From assembly GCA_944390115.1 (NCBI GenBank), contig CALXOW010000007.1, forward strand, positions 21,486-85,485: DNA of 64,000 nt. The letters are read 5' to 3'. A model generated the notes under the pieces. It had not been told where the DNA came from, made no database searches, and saw only the letters and a program-made list of their open reading frames with translations. Below, in pieces: positions 9,055 to 17,572 of the stretch (positions within the stretch are counted from its first letter, which is position 1; each line of letters opens with the position of its first letter). Source of the DNA: an uncultured Anaerobiospirillum sp. Its GTDB lineage: Bacteria > Pseudomonadota > Gammaproteobacteria > Enterobacterales > Succinivibrionaceae. The position numbers and the translations under genes were made by a program.

Positions 9055-9696
9055 ATGCCAGCACCAAGTTCCCAGCCCATCCTGACCATCTATGCCGGGC
9101 CCAACGGCTCGGGCAAAACCACCTGCTATGAGGCCCTCAAAGCCAGCGATCCGATCCGCACGGTGCCCTACGTCAATGCCGACGTTATCGCCCTAAAAAA
9201 GGAGCAAGCTCAAGGCTACACCACGGTCAACGAGCTCAATGACAAGCTGCGCTATCAGCTGGAGTTGGCCGCAGGTAAAGAGGCCCTAACTCAGCGCACG
9301 GCCCTGCTAAGCGCCCGCGCCTCCTTCACGCTCGAGACCACTGCCTCTTCGCAGCGCACCTTGGATTTAATCGCGCACGCCCACCAGCAGGGCTATGAGG
9401 TAAAGGTGAACTTTCTTTACCTGCCCCGCGTCGAGCTCAACTTAGCGCGCATTGCTAAGCGCGTAAGTCAAGGCGGTCACAGCGTACCCGAGCCTGTGGT
9501 GCGACGGCGCTATCCACGCTCCATCGCTCTGATTCCCGCCCTGCTTCAGGCCGCTGACCACTTTGAGCTCATCGATAATAGCGTAAGTCCAACCATAGTC
9601 CTACGCAAATCAGAGAAGGCAGTCACGGTGCAGCCCTCGCCTGAACTTGGTTGGACCAAGGAGCGGCTGGAGCGCCTACTCCTTGGCATCTTGTGA
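9055..9696 (+). CDS. Zeta-toxin-like P-loop ATPase (COG4185 type)
   Basis: The 213-residue protein has a Walker A motif (GPNGSGKTT, residues 15-23) and the C-terminal pattern RVSQGGHSVPEPVVRRRYPRS seen in the predicted ABC-type ATPase/zeta-toxin superfamily. Zeta toxins phosphorylate UDP-N-acetylglucosamine; members of this chromosomal subgroup are mostly untested. GAGG at 9048-9051 precedes ATG 9055. No antitoxin-like small gene lies upstream; that side is the 172-bp gap to divergent rnd. Its 3' end overlaps the convergent fadD by 21 bp. A toxin, a kinase of another small molecule, or a domesticated remnant are all possible. Confidence 0.75.
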   Translation: MPAPSSQPILTIYAGPNGSGKTTCYEALKASDPIRTVPYVNADVIALKKEQAQGYTTVNELNDKLRYQLELAAGKEALTQRTALLSARASFTLETTASSQRTLDLIAHAHQQGYEVKVNFLYLPRVELNLARIAKRVSQGGHSVPEPVVRRRYPRSIALIPALLQAADHFELIDNSVSPTIVLRKSEKAVTVQPSPELGWTKERLERLLLGIL

Positions 9697-11982
9697 GCTC
9701 TTGCGCCCTAAGTGTAGGCGCGAGTCATCCTTGCTGCGTACCAGCTGCGATTTCTCCAGGTGACGGTGGATGTTTGGCGTTTCGGTGGCCGCCCCTAAGC
9801 CCTCGGCCTTAGAAGAGAGCAATTGCTCTAACGCTAAAGCACCGGCGCTCTTGCGTGGGAGATCTGGTACCGCATCAGCTGCGTCCTCAGCGGCCTGCGC
9901 GGCAACCACAGCATGATCTGGGGAATTGTCCTTGGCCACCTCATCGTCAAAGGCCGTAGCAGCGGTCGACGCCAAGTGCGCGGTGTAAGCCGAACCCTGA
10001 GCATGGGTATCGTGAGCATCGGCGTTCTTGACGATCTGAGCTGGATTTGGCTCCAAACTTGTCCTCTGTTCTTGCAAGGAATTGATCGCCTGGTCGGCAT
10101 GGGCCACAGCTGCCGCTGCTGGATTTTGCAGCTGCTCTAAGGCACGGAGCTTACGGCGCAGCACCTTACCTAAGGACGACTTAGGCAGGCTGTCCACGAA
10201 TTGGATAATGTGCGGTACCTTGTATGGGGTGAGGTAAGCGCGGCAATAATGCTTGACCTCATCGGCCGTCAACGTTGGATCTTTCTTGACCACAAAGAGC
10301 TTAACCGCCTCGCCCGTCTTCTCATTAGGCACACCGATTACGGCGCACTCGAGCACACGATCAAAGCGGCTGACCACATCTTCAACTTCGTTCGGGAATA
10401 CGTTAAAGCCCGAGACTAAGATCATATCCTTCAAGCGGTCGATAAGCTTGATATAGCCGCCTTCCATCCACTTGGCGATATCGCCGGTGCGCACATAGCC
10501 ATCATCGAAAATGATGTTGTTTTGCTCCGGGCACTTGTAGTAGCCATGCATGACCTGCGGGCCCTTAATCTCGAGCTCGCCCTCATGCTCTAAATCACGG
10601 ATTTCATTGCCGTCGGCATCGACAATGCGCGCGACGGTCGAAGGCACAATGAGGCCAATCGAGCCGGTGTAATGGTCGACGTCAAATGGGCAGACCGCGC
10701 ACAATGGGCTGCACTCAGTTAAGCCATAGCCCTCGAGGATATGAAAGCCGGTTTTCTCAAAGAAGCGCTGCTCCACGCCCGACTGTACCGCCGCACCACC
10801 GCCAATCACTAGGTGCAAATTATCCCAGGTGACCTTGCTGAAATCGCTATGGGTGATAAAGAGGTTAAACAAGGTGTTAACGCCGGTTAAGGCGGTCACC
10901 TCAGGGTGGCGCTCTAAGTCACGAGCAAAGCTCTTTAAGTCACGCGGGTCGGTGATCAAGATATTCTTGCCGCCCAAGTGGATAAAGAGCAGGAAGTTCA
11001 CGGTCAGAGCAAAGATGTGATAAAGCGGAATGACGGTGAGGATACACTCTTGACCGCGATTTAACACCGAGCCGTACATGCCAATCGCTTGGGCGATATT
11101 AGCGATGATGTTGCCATGAGAGATCATCGCGCCCTTAGAGCGGCCGGTGGTACCACCGGTGTATTGCAATAAGGCGATATCATCGTAGGCCCGAGGCGGA
11201 CGCACGAAATTGGCCTCAGCAAGCAGCGCCTTACCGCGCTTGAGCGCCTGGGTCCAAGTAAAGGAGCGCTTGAACACCTCAAGGTCGATCTCCGGCACCA
11301 GGCCACGCTTTTTGACCACACTATTGACCACCAGGCGCTTTAAGCCAAAGTAGCCCTTGAGCTCATCGCCGACCTCGGTGATGATGACGTTCTCAATCTT
11401 GGTGGCGGCCACAATTTCAGCTAAGTGGTGGGCGTAATTGGCAATGACCAAAATGGCCTTAGCATCGGAGTTCTCAAGCTGATTTTTGAGCTCGCGCGGC
11501 GTGTACAGCGGATTGATATTGGTGACGGTGAGACCAGCCTTTAACGCGCCAAAGAAGGCGATTGGGAACTGCATCAAGTTCGGGATCATAATCGCGAACT
11601 TATCGCCCGGGCGCAGCCCTAATTCAAGCTGCAAGAACGCGGCAAAGGCCTCACTTTGGGCCCCCAAATCCTTGAAGGTAAGCTCGCTGCCCATATTGAC
11701 AAAGGCAGGCTGGTCGCCAAATTCCGCCACCGAGGCATCGAGCATCTCGACCAGATTTTCAAATTGGTGAGTATCGACAAACTCAGGTACCACCGCCGGG
11801 TACGAGGCCAGCCACGGCTTATAGTACTGACCATCAGGATCCAAGCTTTGCGCCTCGCTGGCCTTAGCCGCGCGGCCGTAGTTAGCGAAGACTAAATCAT
11901 TGGTGGCAGCAGACACGTCACCCGATGACGCCTTGGTTGCTTGATCGTCAAGCACGGTCGTGTTTTGATTATGCTCTGACAT
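9676..11982 (-). CDS. fadD: Long-chain fatty acid-CoA ligase FadD with a disordered C-terminal tail
   Basis: This acyl-CoA synthetase activates long-chain fatty acids with ATP and CoA at the inner membrane. Residues about 55-617 form the full adenylating enzyme: ATP-binding YTGGTTGRSKG (274-284), EGYGLTECSP (417-426), RTGD (498-501), and the C-terminal catalytic lysine in LPKSSLGK (Lys606). E. coli FadD has 561 residues; this one has 768. The extra sequence is about 50 N-terminal residues and about 150 C-terminal residues rich in Ala, Asp, Glu and Gln with no recognisable fold. ATG 11982 begins MSEHNQNTT. The gene lies one gene away from rnd. In an anaerobe it is more likely to serve lipid recycling than beta-oxidation (inference). 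Confidence 0.9.
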   Translation of the reverse strand: MSEHNQNTTVLDDQATKASSGDVSAATNDLVFANYGRAAKASEAQSLDPDGQYYKPWLASYPAVVPEFVDTHQFENLVEMLDASVAEFGDQPAFVNMGSELTFKDLGAQSEAFAAFLQLELGLRPGDKFAIMIPNLMQFPIAFFGALKAGLTVTNINPLYTPRELKNQLENSDAKAILVIANYAHHLAEIVAATKIENVIITEVGDELKGYFGLKRLVVNSVVKKRGLVPEIDLEVFKRSFTWTQALKRGKALLAEANFVRPPRAYDDIALLQYTGGTTGRSKGAMISHGNIIANIAQAIGMYGSVLNRGQECILTVIPLYHIFALTVNFLLFIHLGGKNILITDPRDLKSFARDLERHPEVTALTGVNTLFNLFITHSDFSKVTWDNLHLVIGGGAAVQSGVEQRFFEKTGFHILEGYGLTECSPLCAVCPFDVDHYTGSIGLIVPSTVARIVDADGNEIRDLEHEGELEIKGPQVMHGYYKCPEQNNIIFDDGYVRTGDIAKWMEGGYIKLIDRLKDMILVSGFNVFPNEVEDVVSRFDRVLECAVIGVPNEKTGEAVKLFVVKKDPTLTADEVKHYCRAYLTPYKVPHIIQFVDSLPKSSLGKVLRRKLRALEQLQNPAAAAVAHADQAINSLQEQRTSLEPNPAQIVKNADAHDTHAQGSAYTAHLASTAATAFDDEVAKDNSPDHAVVAAQAAEDAADAVPDLPRKSAGALALEQLLSSKAEGLGAATETPNIHRHLEKSQLVRSKDDSRLHLGRKSSQDAKE

Positions 11983-12287
11983 AACGCTACCCCCACACTA
12001 TTGCACATCCTACCGACTCGGTACGCCGCTTACCAGGCGGCTGCCTTCCACCGACCCGAGTCACTCCTAGGAAGATTTTAGCAAACAAGTAACTGTGGAC
12101 GTGCACACGGACCACAAGTGCCCAATCAAAGTGTGATCCCCTATACAATGCGCCCGATTTTGACCCACCCCGCTTAACCTTTACCAAACACAAAGCCGCA
12201 CTTTGTCCGCATACCGTGCCCGTGCACGCAAAAGCTTCATCCCGCCCGCACCGCGCAACCATCACCTCCTACCGCTGGTGACCACAA

Positions 12288-12334
12288 ACAAAAAACCGCG
12301 CTCGCTCCCTCTATTGAGGATGCCGGGCACGGTT
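12288..12334 (-). terminator. Intrinsic terminator, minus strand
   Basis: On the minus strand AACCGTGC and GCGCGGTT form an 8-bp stem (one G-T pair) followed by TTTTTTG. It lies about 30 bp past the stop of the small gene fragment at 12364. Confidence 0.65.
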
Positions 12335-12363
12335 CTTTTGGTTGAGCCGCAGAGAACTCACGC

Positions 12364-12504
12364 TTAGACCCAGAGCTGCTCAGGGCGACGCTTGTGGCCA
12401 TCCTTGCGTAGCTGCTCTAGCTGCTTCTTAACAGCAGAAGTGATCTCAAGATCTTCGTCACTAATCATCATGACCAAATCTGTTCCATCTTTTGCCAGTA
12501 AGGC
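12364..12504 (-). pseudogene. 3' fragment of an unidentified gene
   Basis: An open minus-strand frame ends at a TAA (12364-12366) and encodes about 46 residues: ALLAKDGTDLVMMIS, then DEDLEITSAVKKQLEQLRKD and a basic GHKRRPEQLWV end. It looks like real coding sequence in composition, but the frame is cut by an in-frame TGA inside the inverted-repeat end at 12502. An internal ATG at 12471 would give a 35-residue peptide without a clear ribosome-binding site. I read it as the tail of a gene broken by the adjacent palindromic element; a genuine micro-protein is the alternative. I do not recognise the family. Confidence 0.45.
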
Positions 12505-12592
12505 TCACCGCAATTTAGTGGGGGTTCGCTACTTTGAGCCCGCATGTGCGGGAGGCCGCTTTGGTCAATACCCCACTAAATTGCGGTGAGCC
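12502..12592. repeat. 91-bp palindromic element with perfect 22-bp inverted ends
   Basis: The ends are perfect 22-bp inverted repeats (12502-12523 and 12571-12592; core CACCGCAATTTAGTGGGG). The interior carries a second palindrome, CCCGCATGTGCGGG (12539-12552). A related, imperfect end (GCTCGCCGCAATTTAGCGGG) appears at 12654-12673. There is no transposase gene. This resembles a MITE or the paired ends of a deleted insertion sequence. Confidence 0.75.
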
Positions 12593-12791
12593 CCCTACTG
12601 TTTGGGTTGATGTGGTCTCTGTGTTGTTTTTGTACCTATCTAAGTTAGCACCAGCTCGCCGCAATTTAGCGGGATAGCAAGCAACGAGATGCGTTGACAT
12701 CATCACACTGCCCCCCCCGCCCCAATAAAGTGCGAGGATCCTAGCAGCCTGCAATTTAGTCGATAGCCAACTTAATTGCGTTATGTGCTAA

Positions 12792-13877
12792 TTAGCTGTT
12801 AGCCTGGGCAAAGTCCTGGAGGAAGGCGACTAAGTCGCGGACGCCTTCGATTGGCATGGCGTTGTAGATGCTAGCGCGCATACCGCCTAAGACCTTGTGG
12901 CCCTTGAGGCCAATTAAGTTGCGGGCCTTGGCCTCAGCTAAGAACTTGGCGTTGAGGTCTTCGTTTTGTAAGTTGAAGACGCAGTTGACGCGCGAGCGAT
13001 CGCCCTTGGCGACCTGGCAACGATAGAATGGGCTCTGGTCTAAGAAGTTGTAGAGCAGCTCACTCTTCTCGATGTTGCGGCGCTCAAGCTCCTCGGTGCC
13101 GCCTAACTCCTTGATCCACTTGAAGGCTAAACCGGCCATATACCAAGCAAAGGTGTTAGGGGTGTTGTACATGCTCTCGTACTTGTCGAGGATGGCCCAA
13201 TCAAAGATCGAAGGGCAGTACTTGCGGGCCTTGCCAATTAAGTCCTTGCGTACGATAGTGACGGTGAGACCTGCTGGAGCCACGTTCTTTTGGGCACCGA
13301 ACATAATCGCACCAAACTTGGTGACATCAACTGGACGGGTTAAGATGTCCGAGCTCATGTCGGCAATTAACGGCACATCACCGGTCTCAGGCAGCTTAAA
13401 GAGCTCGATACCGTTGACAGTCTCATTGAGGCACAGGTAAGCGTAGCTGGCGCCTGGCGTTACCTGCATCTTGCTGTAGTCAACCACGTACTGGCCGTTG
13501 TCATCCTTGACCACGCACTCATGTAAGCGTGCGTCGCCAAAGCGCTCGGCGCACTCCTTGTAGGCGCAGCGCGACCAGTGGCCAGTGACAAAGTAATCAG
13601 CAAAGCCATCTTCTGGCAGCAGGTTTAACGGAATGGCCGCAAACTGACCACGGCCACCGCCCTGCTCGAACAAGACCGCGTAATTGTCCGGGATGTTCAT
13701 CAGCTCACGTAACAGAGCTTCTGCCTCTTGGGCCACAGCCATAAATTCAGGCCAGCGGTGAGACATCTCGACCACACCCATGCCTAAACCATGGAAATCG
13801 CAAAATTCTTGCTGGGCCTGGGCCATAACCTCAGGCGGAATCATGCTCGGACCGGCGCTAAAATTCCAAACGCTCAT
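12792..13877 (-). CDS. serC: Phosphoserine aminotransferase SerC
   Basis: This 361-residue PLP enzyme converts 3-phosphohydroxypyruvate and glutamate to O-phosphoserine and 2-oxoglutarate in serine synthesis, and acts similarly in pyridoxal phosphate synthesis. The N-terminus WNFSAGPSMIP, the LFEQGGGRGQFAA segment and the PLP-lysine region FGAQKNVAPAG are diagnostic. Length equals the family norm. GAGGTAGGTAGCG precedes ATG 13877. A promoter is visible at 13914-13942. It is transcribed in the same direction as gyrA but separated from it by a terminator. In E. coli serC is followed by aroA; here the next DNA is the palindromic element. Confidence 0.97.
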   Translation of the reverse strand: MSVWNFSAGPSMIPPEVMAQAQQEFCDFHGLGMGVVEMSHRWPEFMAVAQEAEALLRELMNIPDNYAVLFEQGGGRGQFAAIPLNLLPEDGFADYFVTGHWSRCAYKECAERFGDARLHECVVKDDNGQYVVDYSKMQVTPGASYAYLCLNETVNGIELFKLPETGDVPLIADMSSDILTRPVDVTKFGAIMFGAQKNVAPAGLTVTIVRKDLIGKARKYCPSIFDWAILDKYESMYNTPNTFAWYMAGLAFKWIKELGGTEELERRNIEKSELLYNFLDQSPFYRCQVAKGDRSRVNCVFNLQNEDLNAKFLAEAKARNLIGLKGHKVLGGMRASIYNAMPIEGVRDLVAFLQDFAQANS

Positions 13878-13913
13878 CGCTACCTACCTCAAAAATAACG
13901 TGATAGAGCTCAC

Positions 13914-13942
13914 ATCATATCCCAGAGCTCACATAAGCGCAA
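13914..13942 (-). promoter_or_regulatory. Sigma-70-type promoter for serC
   Basis: On the minus strand TTGCGC (13937-13942), a 17-bp spacer and TATGAT (13914-13919) precede the serC start by about 37 bp. The -35 overlaps the T-tract side of the gyrA terminator. Confidence 0.6.
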
Positions 13943-13972
13943 AAAGGCTGCACCCGTGGGGCACAGCCTTTA
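13941..13972 (-). terminator. Intrinsic terminator after gyrA
   Basis: Minus-strand AAAGGCTG/CAGCCTTT stem, extended by TGCCC/GGGTG wobble pairs, followed by TTTTTG; it lies 56 bp past the gyrA stop. Confidence 0.75.
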
Positions 13973-14027
13973 AGATAACTCCTATTTTGCCCCAAAATGG
14001 GGCTTAACTAACCGTTAGGGCTCAGCG

Positions 14028-17000
14028 TTAGAGCTCGTCGTCAGCCTCGGCCTTTTGGTGCTCCTCAGGCTCGAAGTCGAGGTCAGAGGCACCAGCTGGA
14101 GCTTCTTCGGCTCCGTCGATGGTGTCACCGGCGATGGCTACGCTCTCAGCGCTGATGGTCTCGGCACTGCTCGTTATGCCCTGCTCTTGGCGGCGCTTTT
14201 CCTCGGCACGGGCCTCGGCGGTCTCATTTAAGGCTACCACCACCTCTGGGGCGATATCCTGGAGACCTACGATGTCCTCGCCTTCAGATAAGCGCTTGAT
14301 GCGGATGACACCAGCGGTGCGGCCACGTACCGTGATGTCGCCAACTCGCGAACGCAAGACGCTGCCGGTGTTGGAGAAGACTAAGTAATCGGAGTCCTCG
14401 TGCACCAAGATCACGCCCACGACTTCCTTGCTCTTGGCCGCACGTGAGGTGCACATAATGCCCTGCGAGCCACGGCGCAGCTTGCCGGTCAAGGAAATGA
14501 TGCGGCCGCGCTTGCCCATACCATCCTTGGTGATCATGATGTAGTTGAGCTTCTCATTCTCCAGCTGCTCGGCTGGGACTACGATCATGCCTGCTAAGGT
14601 GGCGCCTGGCTGCAGCTTCATGCCGCGCATAGTACCGGCGGCACGGCCCTTAGCACGGATACCTTCACCGCTCTTGCGTGCGACTAAGTAGCGTTGCAGG
14701 GCGCTGAGCTCACGCTTAATGCGCTCGGCATCGCTCAGCTCCTCATCATCGTCGTCGTTGTCGCTTTCTGGCTCTTCTGGTTCCTCAGGAACGCTCTCAG
14801 CGATAGTTGGCTTAACATCGGAGGCCTCGTCCTCCTCGCCGCCGTCTTGAGCCTTGTTGTACTCGCTAAAGCGCAGCGCCCGACCGTTGGAGGAGAAGAG
14901 AATAACGTCATCCTCACCTTGCGAAATCGCGACCTGGACTAACTCATCGCCGTCCTCTAAGTTGATCGACTTGATGCCCGAGCCATTGGCGCGTGCGATG
15001 TGGTTCTTGAACTGGCTGAGCTTAGAGCGCTTAATTCCGCCCTTAATCGTGGCAAAGATGATATAGCGCGACTCTAAGTCTAAGTCCTCGGCCAGCGGCA
15101 GAATGCAGCGCACAGCCTCGCCCTCAGAGAGCTCAAAGAGGTTCTGCACTGGGCGCCCGCGCCAAGTACGATTGGTCGAGGTCGGCAGCTCGTAGACCTT
15201 GGTAACAAAGCAGCGGCCCAGATTGGTAAAGCACATGATAGTGTCATGGCTGTTACATACCGTCGAGGTGAGGATGTAATCCTCATCGCGCAGCTTAGCG
15301 GCAGCATTGCCCTTGGTACCGCGATTCATCGCCTCATAGACCGAGAGATCTTGGTACTTGATATAGCCTTGGTGCGACAGGGTGATGAGCACGGCCTGAC
15401 GCGAGATCAAATCGGCCTTGGAGATATAGCCATCGACCTGGACAAAGGACGAGCGGCGTGGATCCTTGAAGGTATCCTTGGCCTCGATCAGCTCCTCGCG
15501 GATTACTTGGTTCATGCGCTCGGTGCTGTTTAAGATCTCAAGGTAATCGTGGATATTGCGCTTTAAGTTCTGGTAGTCCGCCTGAATCTCTTCGGTGGCC
15601 AGGTGGGTCAAGCGATTTAATTGCAAGGCCAAGATGGCGCGCGCCTGGACATCGGACAGGTGGTACTTGCCATCAACTAAACCACAGCCCGGCTCAATGC
15701 CTAAAGGCAAGCAGATGTTCACGCCCTGCTCGTCAAATTCCATCAGCGAGGCGACCAAGGTGCCATCCCAGCTCTCAGCCATCAGCTTCTGACGGGCATC
15801 GTCGCTGTTCTCAGCACTGGTGACGATATCGATAATGTGCTGGATATTGCTCTTAGCGACCAACAGACCCTCGTCTAAGAAGGCCTTGCGGCGATCTTGA
15901 CGTAACAGATAGACGGTACGGCGCGTTACCACCTCACGGCGGAACTTCAAGAACTCCTGCAAGATCTCAATTAACGACAGCTGCTTTGGGTGATTGTTCA
16001 CCAGCGCAATCACGTTAAAGGAGAAGGAGCTTTGCAGCGAGGTGTGCTGATAGAGGTTATTGAGCACCGCCTCTTCGTAAGCGTCACGCTTTAAGTCAAT
16101 CGCGATGCGGACCTGATTGTCCTTATCGGACAGGTCGTTGACCTCGGCAATACCCTCAATCTTCTTTTCGCGCACTAAGTCGGCGATTTCCTTAACAATG
16201 GTGCTCTTATTGACCATGTAAGGGATTTCATCGACGTAAATCGTGGTGCGACCCTGCTTATCGGTCTCGCTATGGGTGCGAGCACGAATTAAGCAGCGGC
16301 CTCGACCGGTGGCATAGGCCTTTTTAATCTCAGGCGAGGAGATAATCAGACCGCCGGTTGGGAAGTCTGGGCCTGGGATATAGGTCATGAGCTCATCTAA
16401 GCTCAGGTTCGGGTTATCAAGGAGCGCCAGAGTGCCGTCGATCACCTCAGCTAAATTATGTGGCGGGATATTGGTGGCCAGACCAACCGCAATACCAGAA
16501 GAGCCGTTGACCAAGAGGTTAGGGAAGCGCGTTGGCAGTACCTCTGGGATCTGCTCATTGCCATCGTAGTTCGGATAGGTGTTGACCGTCTCCTTATCGA
16601 TGTCTTGGAGCATCATCTCGGCGATCTTGGTCATGCGCACTTCGGTGTAACGCATTGCGGCAGCGCCGTCACCGTCTAAGTTACCGAAGTTACCTTGACC
16701 AAAGATTAAAGGCGCACGCATCGAGAACCATTGGGCCATACGCACAATGGTGTCATAAACCGCCGCATCACCGTGCGGGTGGAAACGACCGATGACATCA
16801 CCAACGACACGAGCCGACTTCTTAGTTGGCACATTGTGCCAAATCTTGAGGTCGTACATATCGTAGAGCACACGGCGGTGAACCGGCTTTAAGCCGTCGC
16901 GTACATCAGGCAAGGCACGATCGACGATCACGCTCATGGCATAATCGATAAAGGACTGCTTTAACTCATCCTCTAACTTAACCTGAGGCACCGTGCTGTT

Positions 17001-17210
17001 AATGCTCTGGCCTGCGTACTGGGCGGCAACTTCAGCAGCTGCTTCAGCGTCAGCCTCAGCATCAGCCTTGGCCTCAGCCGGGTCGACCGCAGCGTCAGCC
17101 GCGTCAGCTGGAGCTGGGTCAGCTGAAGCCGCCTGCTCAGGGGCTACTGCCGCAGCTGCCTGCTCTTCAGACTTGAGCGCCTCGTTTTCTTCGTGGATGT
17201 TATCAGCCAT
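14028..17210 (-). CDS. gyrA: DNA gyrase subunit A with N-terminal and internal acidic additions
   Basis: GyrA is the breakage-reunion subunit of gyrase. The 1060-residue product exceeds E. coli GyrA (875). Residues 1-75 are an Ala/Asp/Glu/Pro-rich addition. The catalytic core follows (LPDVRDGLKPVHRRVLYDM; active Tyr188 in AAMRYTEVR). The quinolone-determining region reads HPHGDAAVYD (144-153), with Ala149 at the E. coli Ser83 position. The GyrA-box, normally QRRGGKG, is MNRGTKG (628-634). A 60-residue acidic insertion (about 788-847) splits the C-terminal beta-pinwheel, and the protein ends in a further acidic tail. VDRALPDVRDGLKP and YDTIVRMAQ favour GyrA over ParC. Confidence 0.93.
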   Translation of the reverse strand: MADNIHEENEALKSEEQAAAAVAPEQAASADPAPADAADAAVDPAEAKADAEADAEAAAEVAAQYAGQSINSTVPQVKLEDELKQSFIDYAMSVIVDRALPDVRDGLKPVHRRVLYDMYDLKIWHNVPTKKSARVVGDVIGRFHPHGDAAVYDTIVRMAQWFSMRAPLIFGQGNFGNLDGDGAAAMRYTEVRMTKIAEMMLQDIDKETVNTYPNYDGNEQIPEVLPTRFPNLLVNGSSGIAVGLATNIPPHNLAEVIDGTLALLDNPNLSLDELMTYIPGPDFPTGGLIISSPEIKKAYATGRGRCLIRARTHSETDKQGRTTIYVDEIPYMVNKSTIVKEIADLVREKKIEGIAEVNDLSDKDNQVRIAIDLKRDAYEEAVLNNLYQHTSLQSSFSFNVIALVNNHPKQLSLIEILQEFLKFRREVVTRRTVYLLRQDRRKAFLDEGLLVAKSNIQHIIDIVTSAENSDDARQKLMAESWDGTLVASLMEFDEQGVNICLPLGIEPGCGLVDGKYHLSDVQARAILALQLNRLTHLATEEIQADYQNLKRNIHDYLEILNSTERMNQVIREELIEAKDTFKDPRRSSFVQVDGYISKADLISRQAVLITLSHQGYIKYQDLSVYEAMNRGTKGNAAAKLRDEDYILTSTVCNSHDTIMCFTNLGRCFVTKVYELPTSTNRTWRGRPVQNLFELSEGEAVRCILPLAEDLDLESRYIIFATIKGGIKRSKLSQFKNHIARANGSGIKSINLEDGDELVQVAISQGEDDVILFSSNGRALRFSEYNKAQDGGEEDEASDVKPTIAESVPEEPEEPESDNDDDDEELSDAERIKRELSALQRYLVARKSGEGIRAKGRAAGTMRGMKLQPGATLAGMIVVPAEQLENEKLNYIMITKDGMGKRGRIISLTGKLRRGSQGIMCTSRAAKSKEVVGVILVHEDSDYLVFSNTGSVLRSRVGDITVRGRTAGVIRIKRLSEGEDIVGLQDIAPEVVVALNETAEARAEEKRRQEQGITSSAETISAESVAIAGDTIDGAEEAPAGASDLDFEPEEHQKAEADDEL

Positions 17211-17257
17211 TAATCTTTACCTTGTCAATCAACCTGACGCCTATACCCTCTAACAAG

Positions 17258-17301
17258 CATAGGGCCACTACGCCTTTGTCCCTCCAAAAGCGCGGCCCTA
17301 T
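17258..17301 (-). promoter_or_regulatory. Inverted repeat in the gyrA leader
   Basis: Perfect 9-bp arms CATAGGGCC (17258-17266) and GGCCCTATG (17293-17301) flank a 26-bp loop, starting about 48 bp upstream of the gyrA start codon. It could be an RNA hairpin or a protein-binding site. Confidence 0.5.
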
Positions 17302-17448
17302 GTTTGTCGGTGGAGGTTGGCTCACGACAGCGGCCATTACCTTACCTAAGCACGCGTAAGCTCCAAGCGTGTAGTCAGATTAAGCTTCGTGCGATTAGGT
17401 AAGGCCCATGACGGCCGTAGTAACAGACAACCCTGCGGACACTTAAGA

Positions 17449-17472
17449 ATGAAAAAGGCCTTGCGGCCCTCC
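17449..17472 (-). terminator. Terminator-like hairpin in the long gyrA leader
   Basis: On the minus strand GGCC-GCAA-GGCC-TTTTTC gives a short GC stem with T-run, about 70-90 nt downstream of a good promoter and 240 bp before gyrA. It could end a small RNA or act as an attenuator. Confidence 0.5.
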
Positions 17473-17543
17473 TCTCAAGCTCCGTCAACATAATGGAGCA
17501 AACTGTCTCACGTCCTTGTGTCAAAACGTGCCAACCAACGTAA

Positions 17544-17572
17544 ATTTTAGCACAATCGACCAATTTCCTCAA
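17544..17572 (-). promoter_or_regulatory. Sigma-70 promoter upstream of gyrA
   Basis: Minus-strand TTGAGG (17567-17572), exactly 17 bp, then TAAAAT (17544-17549). The predicted transcript has a leader of about 325 nt before gyrA, with the terminator-like hairpin and an inverted repeat inside. Confidence 0.65.

Noticed and set aside
14028-17210. ParC instead of GyrA, because of the degenerate GyrA-box
   Set aside because: Core segments (ALPDVRDGLKPVHRRVLYDM, YDTIVRMAQ, QGNFGNLDGD) match GyrA, and the six-blade C-terminal domain plus acidic tail is GyrA-like.
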